Positions 34,278 to 45,573 of a stretch of DNA of 64,000 nt are shown here, piece by piece. Source of the DNA: Parvularculaceae bacterium (lineage in GTDB: Bacteria; Pseudomonadota; Alphaproteobacteria; Caulobacterales; Parvularculaceae). The stretch lies in NCBI GenBank assembly GCA_028280115.1, contig JANQMJ010000009.1, positions 1-64,000 of the forward strand. Direction: 5' to 3'. The notes under the pieces are model-generated. The model saw nothing but the letters and a program-made list of their open reading frames with translations. It did no database searches and was not told the origin of the DNA. How positions within the stretch are numbered: the stretch's first letter is position 1; each line of letters opens with the position of its first letter. A program made the position numbers and the translations under genes.

Positions 34278-34589
34278 TTATTGTTGTTCTTCTTCTTCGT
34301 CAGACCCTTCGTCCATTTCTTCAGCCATCTCGTCGGCGGCTTCTTCCATGTCGCCAGCCATTTCTTCCATGGCGCCTTCGGTTTCTTCAGCCATATCCGC
34401 GGCTTCGTCCATGGCGCCCTCGGCGGCGTCAGCCGCTTCGTCCATGGCGTCGTCGGCCGCCGTCTCTTCGACAGCTTCTTCAGTCGCGGCCGGTTCCGCT
34501 GTGGCCACGTCCTCGTTCTGGCCGGAATACCACTTCCAACCGAAAAACGCCAAAGCGGCGATAATGATAATAATGATGACCATTCTCAT
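34278..34589 (-). CDS. Small membrane-anchored, highly acidic Ala/Glu/Met-rich protein
   Basis: 103 residues, family not recognised. One N-terminal membrane helix (MRMVIIIIIIAALAFFGWKW), then a tail made almost only of Ala, Glu, Asp and Met with imperfect repeats (DEAADAAEGAMDEAAD, EEMAGDMEEAADEMAEEMDE) and a final DEEEEQQ. No cysteines or catalytic motif. The tail would be strongly negative and probably helical or disordered; its side of the membrane is not certain. ATG 34589 has AAGGGA upstream; ATG 34583 is an alternative. A strong terminator follows. Because low-complexity GC-rich sequence can be misread, I rest the gene call on the start signal, membrane helix and terminator together. 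Role unknown. Confidence 0.7.
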   Translation of the reverse strand: MRMVIIIIIIAALAFFGWKWYSGQNEDVATAEPAATEEAVEETAADDAMDEAADAAEGAMDEAADMAEETEGAMEEMAGDMEEAADEMAEEMDEGSDEEEEQQ

Positions 34590-34899
34590 GGTGTTAATCC
34601 CTTCTCTGACAGTCCCCGCACACCCCATTTCAAGCGAGACGCACACTTTACGACGGATGGCGCGATGGCGCAAATACCCATATGTGCGGTCAAAAATCGC
34701 GGGCGGCGCCCGGCGATTCGGGCCGAAAACGCGCTCCTGCGCGGCGGGAAGCGATACGTTTCGCCGCTTGCCCGGCGCCGCCGTCGGCATTGGCGCGGCG
34801 GCGCCAGGGCGTGGTCTTGATGGGAAATGTGCGGGCCGATTCGCGCAGCAGGCGATTTTGCCGGACGACCTTTCAGCCCGCCGCCGGCGGATTGGCCCC
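34590..34899. other. Gene-free spacer
   Basis: 310 bp between the acidic-protein gene and the SDR gene. GC-rich, with Arg/Ala-rich open frames on both strands that lack ribosome sites and recognisable domains. Its left end should contain the promoter of the acidic-protein gene. I see no RNA gene or repeat family. Confidence 0.5.
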
Positions 34900-35769
34900 T
34901 TAGCGGAATCGTTTCGGAATGCCAAAGCGCTGGGCGACCATGTTGTCGACCATGCGTTTGGGCAGCCAGCGGGGCAGGGTCCACATCATGAACTTATTGC
35001 GCAAAATGGCGTAACGGGTGCGCTTCTTCCGGCCGCTCAAAATATCCAGCGTGAGCTGGCCGACATCCTCCGCCGGCAGGCCGGTCTCCCCGAAGGCCTG
35101 CATGTTGTCGCGCATCCCGATCAGCAGGTCCTGATACTCCGTATCGCGATAGGTCTCGACGTCCATGTCGTCCGCTTTCGCCCAGATCGGGGTTTTGATG
35201 GCCCCGGGGCCGACGATGACGACGTCTATGCCGTGGGGCAAAAGCTCGCGGCGCAGGCTTTCCGACATCGCTTCAAGGGCGTGTTTCGACATGGCGTAGG
35301 GGCCCATGAAGGGCGCGGCCATTTTGCCCGCGACCGAACTCATATTGACGATGCGTCCTTTGGGCCCGGCGAACGTCTTGTCTGCGCCGAGCATCGGCAA
35401 GAAGGCCTGGGTGACGCGCAGGGCGCCGTAAAGATTGACGTCAATTTGCCGCTGGAGTTCTTCGAGCGGCAAATAGCGAAGCGGTCCGCCCACAGCGATG
35501 CCGGCGTTGTTGACGAGTCCCGCGAGCGTTCGGCCGTCAAGCGCGGCGCGCACCGTCTCCGCCCCGCGGGCGATCGCTTCGGTGTCGGTGACGTCGAAGA
35601 TCAGCGGCGTGAAACTGTCGCCCAACGCTTCGCGCGCCGCCGCGCCGTCGGATTCCTTCCGTACGCTGCCGAAGACGCGCCAGCCGGCGCCGATGAGCGA
35701 TTGCGCGATCGCCCGGCCGATGCCGGTGGAAGCGCCGGTGACGACGGCGGATTTTTGTGCGCGGGCCAT
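34900..35769 (-). CDS. Short-chain dehydrogenase/reductase
   Basis: 289-residue classical SDR oxidoreductase. Shows the cofactor loop TGASTGIGRAIAQ, DVTDTEA, the LVNNAGIAVGG motif, the catalytic Ser in IVNMSSVAGK and the Tyr-x-x-x-Lys pair in PYAMSKHALEAMSE. GPGAIKTPIW follows. A C-terminal basic/aromatic extension (KFMMWTLPRWLPKRMVDNMVAQRFG) suggests membrane association, as in retinol-dehydrogenase-like SDRs. Substrate unknown. ATG 35769 overlaps the stop of the GFA-like gene by one base (TAATG), so the two are coupled; an in-frame extension far upstream is only overlap with that gene. No regulatory site seen. Confidence 0.9.
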   Translation of the reverse strand: MARAQKSAVVTGASTGIGRAIAQSLIGAGWRVFGSVRKESDGAAAREALGDSFTPLIFDVTDTEAIARGAETVRAALDGRTLAGLVNNAGIAVGGPLRYLPLEELQRQIDVNLYGALRVTQAFLPMLGADKTFAGPKGRIVNMSSVAGKMAAPFMGPYAMSKHALEAMSESLRRELLPHGIDVVIVGPGAIKTPIWAKADDMDVETYRDTEYQDLLIGMRDNMQAFGETGLPAEDVGQLTLDILSGRKKRTRYAILRNKFMMWTLPRWLPKRMVDNMVAQRFGIPKRFR

Positions 35770-36149
35770 TACTCGTCCTTTGGCGTCAGCGCCCAGGCAA
35801 GGGCGTCTTCGGTGAAAACTTCGCCGGCGGGCGTAAAGACATACGGATCGTCGAACGCGCCGATCAGGAAATGCGTTTCGCCGGCCCATTTTTCGCCGGC
35901 ATATGTCAGCGGGGCGCCGCAGTGACAACAAAAGCCGCGCCTGACGCCGGGCGAACTGGCGTGAAACGAAGGCGGATTGTTCGTCCAGCGAACCTGTTCG
36001 TCCATAAAGCCGACCCAGGTGGAAAACGCCGCACCGGTCGCTTTGCGGCAGGAGCGGCAGTGACAATTGGCGACGAATTTCGGCGCGCCTTCCGCCTCGA
36101 ACCGCACCGCGCCGCATTGGCATCCGCCCTCGTAAGTCGCGTTGGTCAT
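35769..36149 (-). CDS. GFA (glutathione-dependent formaldehyde-activating)-fold protein
   Basis: 126-residue zinc-binding protein of the GFA/CENP-V superfamily. Zinc cysteines: GGCQCGAVRF, ANCHCRSCRKATG and FCCHCGAPLTY, all in family order. Only a few members catalyse formaldehyde-glutathione condensation; most have unknown roles, so I name the fold and not the reaction. It is the first gene of a two-gene unit with the SDR (one-base overlap) and starts 10 bp after rlmB's stop, so it may be read through from rlmB. The presence of adhC 4 kb away is suggestive but not proof of a formaldehyde role. Confidence 0.87.
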   Translation of the reverse strand: MTNATYEGGCQCGAVRFEAEGAPKFVANCHCRSCRKATGAAFSTWVGFMDEQVRWTNNPPSFHASSPGVRRGFCCHCGAPLTYAGEKWAGETHFLIGAFDDPYVFTPAGEVFTEDALAWALTPKDE

Positions 36150-36158
36150 GGAGTGGTT

Positions 36159-36932
36159 CTACTTTCTTGCAATCTCATAAAGCGCCACCGCCGCGGCCGC
36201 GGAAACATTGAGACTTTCCATCGCCGGCGCAATGGGAATGCGCAGGCGCGCATCGCACGTTTGCGCGACCAGCCGGCGCAGGCCCGCGCCTTCCGCGCCC
36301 AGCACGAGCGCGACCGGCTTGTCCTTCGGGATGTCGGCAATGTCCTTGTCCGCCTCGCCGGCGAGGCCGGCGCAGAAATAGCCAAGGCCTTGAAGCGCTT
36401 CTATGGCGCGGGCGATATTCACGACCTTGACGCAGGGAACGGTTTCGACCGCGCCCGTCGCCGCCTTGGCCAAAGCCCCGGCGAGCGGCGGCGTTCGCCG
36501 TTCCTGGACGATCACGGCGCCGGCGCGGAATGCGGCCGCGCAGCGGAAGACGGCGCCGATATTTTGCGGATCGGTGATCTGATCGAGCACCACGACCGGC
36601 CGTCCTGCGCGCGCCGGCGCGCAGGTTTCTTTAAGGCGCGCGCGGGGCAGATCGAAGACTTCCGCGGCGAGGCCCTGATGGACCGCGCCGGGAGCCAGCG
36701 CGCGATCGATCGCGTCGGGCTTGGCGTCTTCGATCCGGGCGTCCATATCGTTGCGCATAGGCTGCGCCGTCAGCCAGTCGGCGGCGTTTTTGGTCGCCAG
36801 CACGCGCCGCACCCGCCGCGCCGGATTGGCGAGCGCGGCTGCGACCGCGTGACGGCCGTAAAGCCACAGCCGCGCCGGCGCGTCCTTGGACGCGCGCTTT
36901 GTTTTGGGCTTGCGTTTTACGGTTTTGGCCAC
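36159..36932 (-). CDS. rlmB: 23S rRNA 2'-O-ribose methyltransferase RlmB (TrmH family)
   Basis: 257-residue SPOUT methyltransferase that modifies a guanosine in the ribosomal peptidyl-transferase region using S-adenosylmethionine. The basic N-terminus (KTVKRKPKTKRASKD) is followed by the substrate-binding domain LYGRHAVAAALANPARRVR, then the knot: PVVVLDQITDPQNIGAVFRCAAAF, ALVLGAEGAGLRRLVAQTCD and LNVSAAAAVALYEIAR. These are TrmH-family motifs 1-3. RlmB is the most likely member; a tRNA methylase of the same family is less likely given the N-domain. tRNA-Tyr lies just upstream on the opposite strand. Confidence 0.9.
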   Translation of the reverse strand: MAKTVKRKPKTKRASKDAPARLWLYGRHAVAAALANPARRVRRVLATKNAADWLTAQPMRNDMDARIEDAKPDAIDRALAPGAVHQGLAAEVFDLPRARLKETCAPARAGRPVVVLDQITDPQNIGAVFRCAAAFRAGAVIVQERRTPPLAGALAKAATGAVETVPCVKVVNIARAIEALQGLGYFCAGLAGEADKDIADIPKDKPVALVLGAEGAGLRRLVAQTCDARLRIPIAPAMESLNVSAAAAVALYEIARK

Positions 36933-37097
36933 GTCGACGGCCTAGCGGTTTTGCCGCCCCGGCGAAACCGGGAATCGCGGCCTTCGCGCGCAGGGGCCCG
37001 GTTGCGAAGCCGGATCGGCGCGGCTATAGACCGCCTTCTCCCGGCGGGCGGCGTTCAGCGCTTCTCGCCCGCCTTGCGGCGCCATCGCCGCTCCCGT

Positions 37098-37182
37098 GGA
37101 GGGGTGGGAGAGTGGTTAAATCCACCAGACTGTAAATCTGGCCGCTTAGCGTACGTTGGTTCGAATCCAACCCCCTCCACCA
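37098..37182 (+). tRNA. tRNA-Tyr (GUA)
   Basis: Class II tRNA with long variable arm: acceptor GGAGGGG / CCCCTCC, anticodon GTA within ACTGTAAAT, extended variable loop (GCCGCTTAGCGTAC), T-arm GTTGG-TTCGAAT-CCAAC, discriminator A and encoded CCA (37180-37182). Lies between rlmB and the fadJ-like gene. Confidence 0.94.
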
Positions 37183-37430
37183 CGCTTCGCCTTCGGCTTC
37201 GCGTGGCGCAGCCGCGCGGAGGCGATACAGGCGAAGCAGTGCCCGCCGAAGCCTAAAGGGCGAAGGCGGGCTTTCACATGCTTCGCCCGGCGAGCCAGCC
37301 TCATTTGAAACGATTATATTGATCGCGACTTTGCCGCCGGGCGGAGGCTGTCCCGCCGAAGCTTCAGCGGAGGCGGACCGAAATCGCCTGCTGCGCAGGC
37401 TTCGCCCGGCAAGCCAGCCAGAAGGATTCA
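37183..37430. repeat. Repeat-rich spacer after tRNA-Tyr
   Basis: Two direct copies of CTTCGCCCGGCRAGCCAGCC (near 37274 and 37400) and several CCGCCGAAGC/GGCGGGC pieces in opposite directions. No gene-like frame with support. Confidence 0.45.
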
Positions 37431-37443
37431 TTCGACCGGCAGT

Positions 37444-39507
<2,064 letters not shown>

Positions 39508-39519
39508 GATCTCTCCGTA

Positions 39520-40434
39520 TCATTTGGGCGCGATGGCGATGTCGGCGAGCCCATGCTGGCGGCGCGTCGCGGTCAGCGTATTCGCCATCAGCATGGCGAT
39601 GGTCATGGGGCCGACGCCGCCGGGGACCGGGGTGATCGCGCCGGCGATGTCGCTGGCGGCGTCGAAGTCCACATCGCCGACGAGCCGGGTTTTGCCTTCC
39701 CCTTTTTCCGGGGCGGGAATGCGGTTGATGCCCACGTCGATGACGGTCGCGCCTTGTTTGAGCCAACTGCCTTCGATCATTTTCGGCCGTCCTACCGCCG
39801 CGACTATGATGTCCGCGCCGCCGATGACGGCGGCGAGATCTTTGGTGCGGCTATGCGCGATCGTGACGGTGCAATGCTCTTTAAGGAAAAGCTGCGCCGC
39901 GGGTTTGCCGACAATGTTCGAGCGGCCGACAATAACGACGTTGAGGCCTGTAAGATCGTCGCCCAGCGCGGATTTGGCGAGCAATACGCAGCCTGCCGGC
40001 GTGCAGGGGATCAGCGCGTTGCCAAACCGACCGGCGCCGAGCCGGCCCACATTGACCGGGTGAAAGCCGTCTACGTCTTTTTCCGGCGCGATCAGCTCGA
40101 TGATCTTCGAGTCGTCGATATGATCGGGCAGGGGAAGCTGAACCAGGATGGCGTTAATCGAAGGATCCGCGTTCCATTCTTGGATCAGGGCGATCAAATC
40201 GGTCTCGGGCGTATCCGCGGGCAGGGTCTGCCGCAGCGACCGGAAGCCGACCTTTTCCGCCATGCGTCCCTTGTTGCGGACATAGACGGCGCTGGCCGGG
40301 TCCTCGCCGACGATCACCACCGCAAGACAGGGGGTAATGCCGGTTTCGCTGACGAATGCTTGCGTCGCCTCGGCGACGCTGTCCGTCACGCGGGCGGCGA
40401 CCGCCTTGCCGTCAATAATCGTCGCCTTGCTCAT
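39520..40434 (-). CDS. folD: Methylenetetrahydrofolate dehydrogenase/cyclohydrolase FolD
   Basis: 304-residue bifunctional enzyme interconverting methylene-, methenyl- and formyl-tetrahydrofolate with NADP. Family motifs: [22 protein letters not shown] (catalytic Lys), [23 protein letters not shown], the Rossmann [30 protein letters not shown], and [10 protein letters not shown] with GDVDF and [18 protein letters not shown]. Length is normal. It precedes the fadB-like gene by 12 bp on the same strand and is divergent from the formate dehydrogenase operon (221 bp apart); both handle one-carbon units. Confidence 0.96.
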   Translation of the reverse strand: MSKATIIDGKAVAARVTDSVAEATQAFVSETGITPCLAVVIVGEDPASAVYVRNKGRMAEKVGFRSLRQTLPADTPETDLIALIQEWNADPSINAILVQLPLPDHIDDSKIIELIAPEKDVDGFHPVNVGRLGAGRFGNALIPCTPAGCVLLAKSALGDDLTGLNVVIVGRSNIVGKPAAQLFLKEHCTVTIAHSRTKDLAAVIGGADIIVAAVGRPKMIEGSWLKQGATVIDVGINRIPAPEKGEGKTRLVGDVDFDAASDIAGAITPVPGGVGPMTIAMLMANTLTATRRQHGLADIAIAPK

Positions 40435-40655
40435 CGACGCTCCGTTTCTTGCGCCGGATCTGCGACGCGGGCTTGTTGCTGCAACAATTTCCTGCGCCGT
40501 TCAACCTATTCTGGCCATGAAATGACGGGCGAAATAGGCCAAATTGTCACCGCTGAGGATTGGAAAACGAAGCGATCGCGGCTTGCGGGCGCATCGCGGG
40601 GCGCCGAAATATCCGTTATATTCCCGATAACGCCAAAGCGTCGGCGGGAGCGAAG

Positions 40656-42704
40656 ATGACGACGTTGATCGACAAGACACAAGGAGCGCCCATTCGCCAA
40701 ATATGCGCCCGCCATGATGATCGTCCCGAAGCGCTTATTGAAATCCTGCACGAGGTTCATGACAGCGACGGTTATGTGTCGGACGCCGCGCTGGCGACCA
40801 TCGCAGACGCGCTGAACATTACGCGTGCGGACGTGCGCGGCGTGATTAGCTTTTATCACGATTTCCGCCGTGAGCCGCCGGCCGGCAAGACCATCAAGAT
40901 CTGCCGGGGCGAAGCCTGTCAAGCGAACGGCGCGGAAGAACTGGTGCGGCGCGCGGAAGAAAAATTCGGCGTGAAGATCGGCGAGCGCAATCCCGGCGCG
41001 CCGGTTGAGCTTGATGCGGTTTACTGTCTTGGCGACTGCGCGCTGGGGCCTGCGGCGTTGGTCGGCGAGGATCTGCATGGGAGCGTGACGCCCGAACGTC
41101 TGGATGCGCTCGCCCAGCCGCGGGAGACATTCACGCAGCAGTCTGTGAGCGAGAGGGCGATCAAAGTCTTCGTTCCCGGCGACGCCGCCGCCTTGTCCAT
41201 GGGCGCGGACGACGTCGCTTTCGCCATCGCGAACGAAGCAAAAGCGCGCGGCGGCGCCGTAAACATTGTGCGCAACGGATCGCGCGGCATGTGCTGGCTC
41301 GAGCCTCTGGTCGAAGTGACGACGGACGCGGGCCGCATCGCCTACGGGCCGGTGCGCGCAAAAGACGTGAAAGACTTGTTCGACGCGGATTTTCTTTCCG
41401 GCGGCGATCACGCGCTGCGACACGGGCCTGTTGAAGACATTCCCTATTTCGCCAAGCAGCAGCGCCTGACCTTTGCCCGCTGCGGCGTCATCGATCCTTT
41501 GGACCTTGCCGATTACGAAGCCCATGGCGGGCTTGAGGGTCTGCGCCGCGCGCACAAGCTGACGCCGGCGGAAATTGTCGAAACCGTCAAGACGTCCGGC
41601 CTGCGCGGGCGCGGCGGCGCCGCCTTTCCCGCCGGAATCAAATGGGAGACCGCGCTCAACACTCAGGCCGACGCGAAATATATCTGCTGCAACGCCGATG
41701 AAGGCGACAGCGGCACATTCGCCGACCGCATGCTGATGGAGGGCGACCCGTTTTGCCTTATCGAGGGCATGGTCATCGCCGGCCGGGCCGTCGGCGCCGA
41801 GACGGGCTATGTCTATTTGCGCTCGGAATATCCCCAAGCGATCAAGACGATGCGCGCGGCGGTGGAAATCTGGCGCAAAGCCGGTCTGTTGGGCGAAGAC
41901 ATCGACGGCTCCGGCCAGCGTTTCGACATTCACATTCGCGTCGGCGCCGGCGCTTATATCTGCGGCGAAGAGACGTCGATGCTGGAGAGCCTTGAAGGCA
42001 AGCGCGGCGAAGTGCGGTTTCGCCCGCCGATCCCGGCGGTGCGCGGCCTCTTCGGCAAACCGACCATCGTCAACAATGTGCTCACGCTCGCCGCCGCGCC
42101 GACCATTCTCGCTAAGGGCGGAGAATACTACCGGAATTTCGGCGCCGGGCGCTCGCGCGGCACGCAGCCGTTTCAGCTTGCCGGCGACATTGCCCGCGGC
42201 GGTCTCATCGAACTCGCCTTCGGCGTCACCTTGCGCGAACTGATCGAGGATTTCGGCGGCGGAACGCGCAGCGGCCGGCCGGTGCGCGCAGTGCAGGCCG
42301 GCGGACCGCTGGGCGCCTTTCTTGACCAAGCCGATTTCGATCTGCCGATGGATTATGAAGCCCTCGATGCGGCCGACGCGATGCTCGGCCATGGCGGCGT
42401 TGTGGTCTTTAACGACAGCGTCGACATGGCGCGCCAGGCGCGCTTTTCCATGGAGTTCTGCGAAATCGAATCCTGCGGCAAGTGCACGCCCTGTCGGCTC
42501 GGTTCGGTGCGCGGCAAGGAGACGATCGATAAAATTATCGCCGGCGCTGAAACCGAGAAGAACTTGAAAATCCTAGAGGATTTGTGCGACCTTATGACCG
42601 AGACGTCGCTTTGCGGCATGGGCGGATTGACGCCCAGGCCGGTGTTGAGCGCGCTGCGCAAATTTCCCGAGGATTTCGGCGCAACCGCGCAAGAAACGCG
42701 CTGA
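40656..42704 (+). CDS. NAD-dependent formate dehydrogenase, fused gamma-beta subunit (FdsG-FdsB)
   Basis: 682 residues joining two subunits that are separate in many bacteria. Residues ~1-165 are NuoE/FdsG-like with a [2Fe-2S] cysteine set (ICRGEACQANG, YCLGDCALGPA). After a short linker, residues ~180-300 are the FdsB-specific N-domain and ~300-682 the NuoF-like part with the FMN/NADH site (GLRGRGGAAFPAGIKW, CNADEGDSGTFADR, YICGEETSMLESLEGKR) and [4Fe-4S] ligands (ESCGKCTPCRLGSVRG). It passes electrons from FdsA to NAD+. ATG 40656 has GGGAGCGA upstream. First gene of a long formate/molybdenum operon. Confidence 0.93.
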   Translation: MTTLIDKTQGAPIRQICARHDDRPEALIEILHEVHDSDGYVSDAALATIADALNITRADVRGVISFYHDFRREPPAGKTIKICRGEACQANGAEELVRRAEEKFGVKIGERNPGAPVELDAVYCLGDCALGPAALVGEDLHGSVTPERLDALAQPRETFTQQSVSERAIKVFVPGDAAALSMGADDVAFAIANEAKARGGAVNIVRNGSRGMCWLEPLVEVTTDAGRIAYGPVRAKDVKDLFDADFLSGGDHALRHGPVEDIPYFAKQQRLTFARCGVIDPLDLADYEAHGGLEGLRRAHKLTPAEIVETVKTSGLRGRGGAAFPAGIKWETALNTQADAKYICCNADEGDSGTFADRMLMEGDPFCLIEGMVIAGRAVGAETGYVYLRSEYPQAIKTMRAAVEIWRKAGLLGEDIDGSGQRFDIHIRVGAGAYICGEETSMLESLEGKRGEVRFRPPIPAVRGLFGKPTIVNNVLTLAAAPTILAKGGEYYRNFGAGRSRGTQPFQLAGDIARGGLIELAFGVTLRELIEDFGGGTRSGRPVRAVQAGGPLGAFLDQADFDLPMDYEALDAADAMLGHGGVVVFNDSVDMARQARFSMEFCEIESCGKCTPCRLGSVRGKETIDKIIAGAETEKNLKILEDLCDLMTETSLCGMGGLTPRPVLSALRKFPEDFGATAQETR

Positions 42705-42720
42705 CAGTCGGGAGTACTTT

Positions 42721-45573
42721 ATGGCGCTCTTGAAAGAAAAAGATCTTGGAACGCCGCGGCCGAAGACGGATCGGCAGGTGACGGTCGAAGTCGACGGTTT
42801 TCCCGTCGATGTCGAGGAAGGCGCCAGCATTATGCGCGCCGCCGCAAAGGCGGGGATATCGATTCCCAAACTTTGCGCCACTGATGTTCTTAAATCCTTC
42901 GGCTCGTGCCGGCTGTGCCTGGTTGAGATCGAAGGGCGCAAGGGAACGCCCGCGTCCTGCACCACGCTCGTCGAAGACGGCATGAAAATCCGGACGGAAA
43001 CGCCAAGGCTTGCCGCGCTGCGCCGGGGCGTCATGGAGCTTTACATCTCTGACCATCCCCTCGACTGCCTGACCTGTTCCGACAATGGCGATTGCGAATT
43101 GCAGGACATGGCCGGCGCCGTGGGGCTCAGGGAAGTGCGCTACGGCTATGACGGCGCCAATCATCTGAGCGCAGAAAAAGATCTCAGCAATCCCTATTTC
43201 GAATTTGATCCCTCCAAATGTATTGTCTGCTCGCGCTGCGTGCGGGCCTGCGACGAAGTGCAGGGCACGTTGGCGCTGACCATCGACGGGCGCGGTTTTG
43301 CATCGAAAGTCGCCGTCGGCGGCGCTGATTTCTTCGATTCCGAATGCGTTTCCTGCGGGGCGTGCGTTGAGGCTTGCCCGACCGCGACGTTGCAGGAAAA
43401 AACCGTTGTCGAACACGGCGTGCCCGATCGCACCGTACTGACCACCTGCGCCTATTGCGGCGTTGGCTGTTCGTTAAAGGCCGAGCTTAAAGGCGATCAA
43501 GTCGTTCGCATGACGCCGCACAAGGACGGCAAGGCCAATCACGGCCACGCCTGCGTCAAGGGTCGTTTCGCCTGGGGCTACGCCACCCATAAGGATCGCA
43601 TCACCCGGCCGATGATCCGGGAGGCCATTACCGATCCCTGGCGCGAAACCAGCTGGGATGAGGCGATCGCCTTCGCCGCCAAGCGCCTTAGGGAAACCCA
43701 GGCCAAACACGGGCGCAAATCGATCGGCGCGATTTCATCGTCACGCTGCACGATCGAGGAAGTCTGGGCGGTCGTGAAAATGACCCGCGCGGCTTTCGGC
43801 AACAACAATATCGACACCTGCGCCCGGGTCTGTCATTCGCCCACCGGCTATGGCCTTAAACAAACCTACGGGACTTCCGCCGGCACCCAGGATTTCGACA
43901 GCGTCGAAGAGGCCGACGTGATCATGGTTATCGGCGCCAATCCCACAGACGCCCATCCGGTGTTCGCCTCGCAGATGAAGCGGCGCCTGCGCGAAGGCGC
44001 GAGACTCATCGTCGTCGATCCCCGCGCCATCGATCTCGTCCGCACGCCGCATATTAAGGCCGATTATCACCTGCCGCTCCTGCCGGGCACGAATGTGGCG
44101 CTGATCAACGCGTTTGCACATGTGGCGGCGATCGAAGGGCTGATCGACGAAACGTTCGTCAACGAGCGCTGCGATCTTGAGTCGTTCCGCGAATGGCTCG
44201 ACTTTATCAAAGGTGAAGAGAATTCGCCGGAGGAAATTGCAAAAATCGCCGGCGTTTGCGCCGAGGATCTTCGCGCGGCGGCGCGGCTCTATGCGACGGG
44301 CGGCAATTCGGCGATCTATTACGGCCTTGGCGTGACCGAGCACAGCCAGGGCTCGACCATGGTCATGGGGCTCGCCAATCTCGCCATGGCCACGGGCAAT
44401 ATCGGCCGGCGCGGCGTCGGCGTAAATCCGCTGCGCGGTCAGAATAACGTCCAGGGCTCCTGCGACATGGGCTCTTTCCCCCACGAATATTCCGGTTATC
44501 GTCCGGTTTCCGACGACGCCGTGCGCGCTGCGTTCGAAGCGGCCTGGGGACGCACGCAGGACCCCGAACCCGGCTTCCGCATTCCCAACATGTTCGATGA
44601 AGCCTGTGCGGGAACGTTTAAGGGGCTTTACGTCCAGGGCGAAGACGTCGCCCAGTCCGATCCGAATACGCAGCATGTGGAGGAAGCCCTCAAAGCGCTT
44701 GAGATCCTGATCGTGCAGGACCTCTTTCTCAACGAGACGGCGCGCTTTGCTCATGTCTTCCTGCCGGGGACGTCGTTTTTGGAAAAGGACGGTTGCTTCA
44801 TCAACGCCGAACGGCGCATCAACCGCGTGCGCCCCGCCATGCGCCCGGCGACCGGCATGGACGAGTGGCGCGTTACCCAGGAACTTGCCAATGCGCTCGG
44901 TTGCGAGCAGATGAACTTCCAGTCGGCTTCAGACATCATGGACGAAATCGCCGCGCTGACGCCGACCTTTGCGGGCGTCTCGCACAAGATGCTCGACGAA
45001 AAAGGCAGCGTTCAATGGCCGTGCAATGATAAGGCGCCCGAAGGCACGCCGATTATGTATGTGGACGAGTTCGTGCGCGGCAAGGGCAGGTTTATTCCGA
45101 CCGAATATGTTCCGACGACGGAACGAACAAGCCGTAAGTTTCCGCTCATTCTGACGACCGGGCGCATCCTCGCCCAGTACAATGTGGGTGCGCAGACCCG
45201 CCGCACCGAAAACCAGCAGTGGGCGGAAGAAGATCTTCTGGAGATCCATCCCGCCGACGCCGAGACGCGGGGCGTGCGCGACGGCCACTGGGTGTCGGTC
45301 AGAAGCCGCAAGGGCGAGATCGCGCTGCGCGCGAAAATCGCCGAGCGCATGACGCCCGGCGTCGTTTACACCACCTTCCATCACCCCGAGACGGGGCTTA
45401 ATGTGGTGACGACGGAAAACGCCGACTGGGCGACAAGCTGTCCGGAATATAAGGTCACGGCCGTTGAAGTCGCGCCCGCCAACCACAAGTCGAGTTGGCA
45501 GGAAGAATACGAAGCGATGACGCCGGCCCTTCGGCGCATTCTCGATCGCGGCGTACATGAACCCGCCGAATAA
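42721..45573 (+). CDS. fdsA: NAD-dependent formate dehydrogenase catalytic alpha subunit (FdsA)
   Basis: 950-residue molybdenum bis-MGD enzyme oxidising formate to CO2. The N-terminal NuoG-like part carries a [2Fe-2S] set (SFGSCRLCLVEIEG), DCLTCSDNGDCEL and two [4Fe-4S] sets (CIVCSRCVRACDE, CVSCGACVEACP). The catalytic part begins with CAYCGVGCSLK. The molybdenum ligand is Cys371 in ARVCHSPTGYG, encoded by TGT, so this is the cysteine and not the selenocysteine form. C-terminal TGRILAQYNVGAQTRRTE is the MGD-binding end. It starts 16 bp after the fused FdsGB gene. FdhD overlaps its 3' end by 17 bases. No fdsD gene is present. Confidence 0.95.
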   Translation: MALLKEKDLGTPRPKTDRQVTVEVDGFPVDVEEGASIMRAAAKAGISIPKLCATDVLKSFGSCRLCLVEIEGRKGTPASCTTLVEDGMKIRTETPRLAALRRGVMELYISDHPLDCLTCSDNGDCELQDMAGAVGLREVRYGYDGANHLSAEKDLSNPYFEFDPSKCIVCSRCVRACDEVQGTLALTIDGRGFASKVAVGGADFFDSECVSCGACVEACPTATLQEKTVVEHGVPDRTVLTTCAYCGVGCSLKAELKGDQVVRMTPHKDGKANHGHACVKGRFAWGYATHKDRITRPMIREAITDPWRETSWDEAIAFAAKRLRETQAKHGRKSIGAISSSRCTIEEVWAVVKMTRAAFGNNNIDTCARVCHSPTGYGLKQTYGTSAGTQDFDSVEEADVIMVIGANPTDAHPVFASQMKRRLREGARLIVVDPRAIDLVRTPHIKADYHLPLLPGTNVALINAFAHVAAIEGLIDETFVNERCDLESFREWLDFIKGEENSPEEIAKIAGVCAEDLRAAARLYATGGNSAIYYGLGVTEHSQGSTMVMGLANLAMATGNIGRRGVGVNPLRGQNNVQGSCDMGSFPHEYSGYRPVSDDAVRAAFEAAWGRTQDPEPGFRIPNMFDEACAGTFKGLYVQGEDVAQSDPNTQHVEEALKALEILIVQDLFLNETARFAHVFLPGTSFLEKDGCFINAERRINRVRPAMRPATGMDEWRVTQELANALGCEQMNFQSASDIMDEIAALTPTFAGVSHKMLDEKGSVQWPCNDKAPEGTPIMYVDEFVRGKGRFIPTEYVPTTERTSRKFPLILTTGRILAQYNVGAQTRRTENQQWAEEDLLEIHPADAETRGVRDGHWVSVRSRKGEIALRAKIAERMTPGVVYTTFHHPETGLNVVTTENADWATSCPEYKVTAVEVAPANHKSSWQEEYEAMTPALRRILDRGVHEPAE

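Noticed and set aside
32421..34820. 799-codon open frame on the + strand opposite aidB
   Set aside because: Same effect. It crosses a repeat, a whole known gene and a terminator and has no recognisable domain.
43823..43840. Selenocysteine in the formate dehydrogenase
   Set aside because: The molybdenum-ligand codon in ARVCHSPT is TGT, and the frame has no internal TGA.
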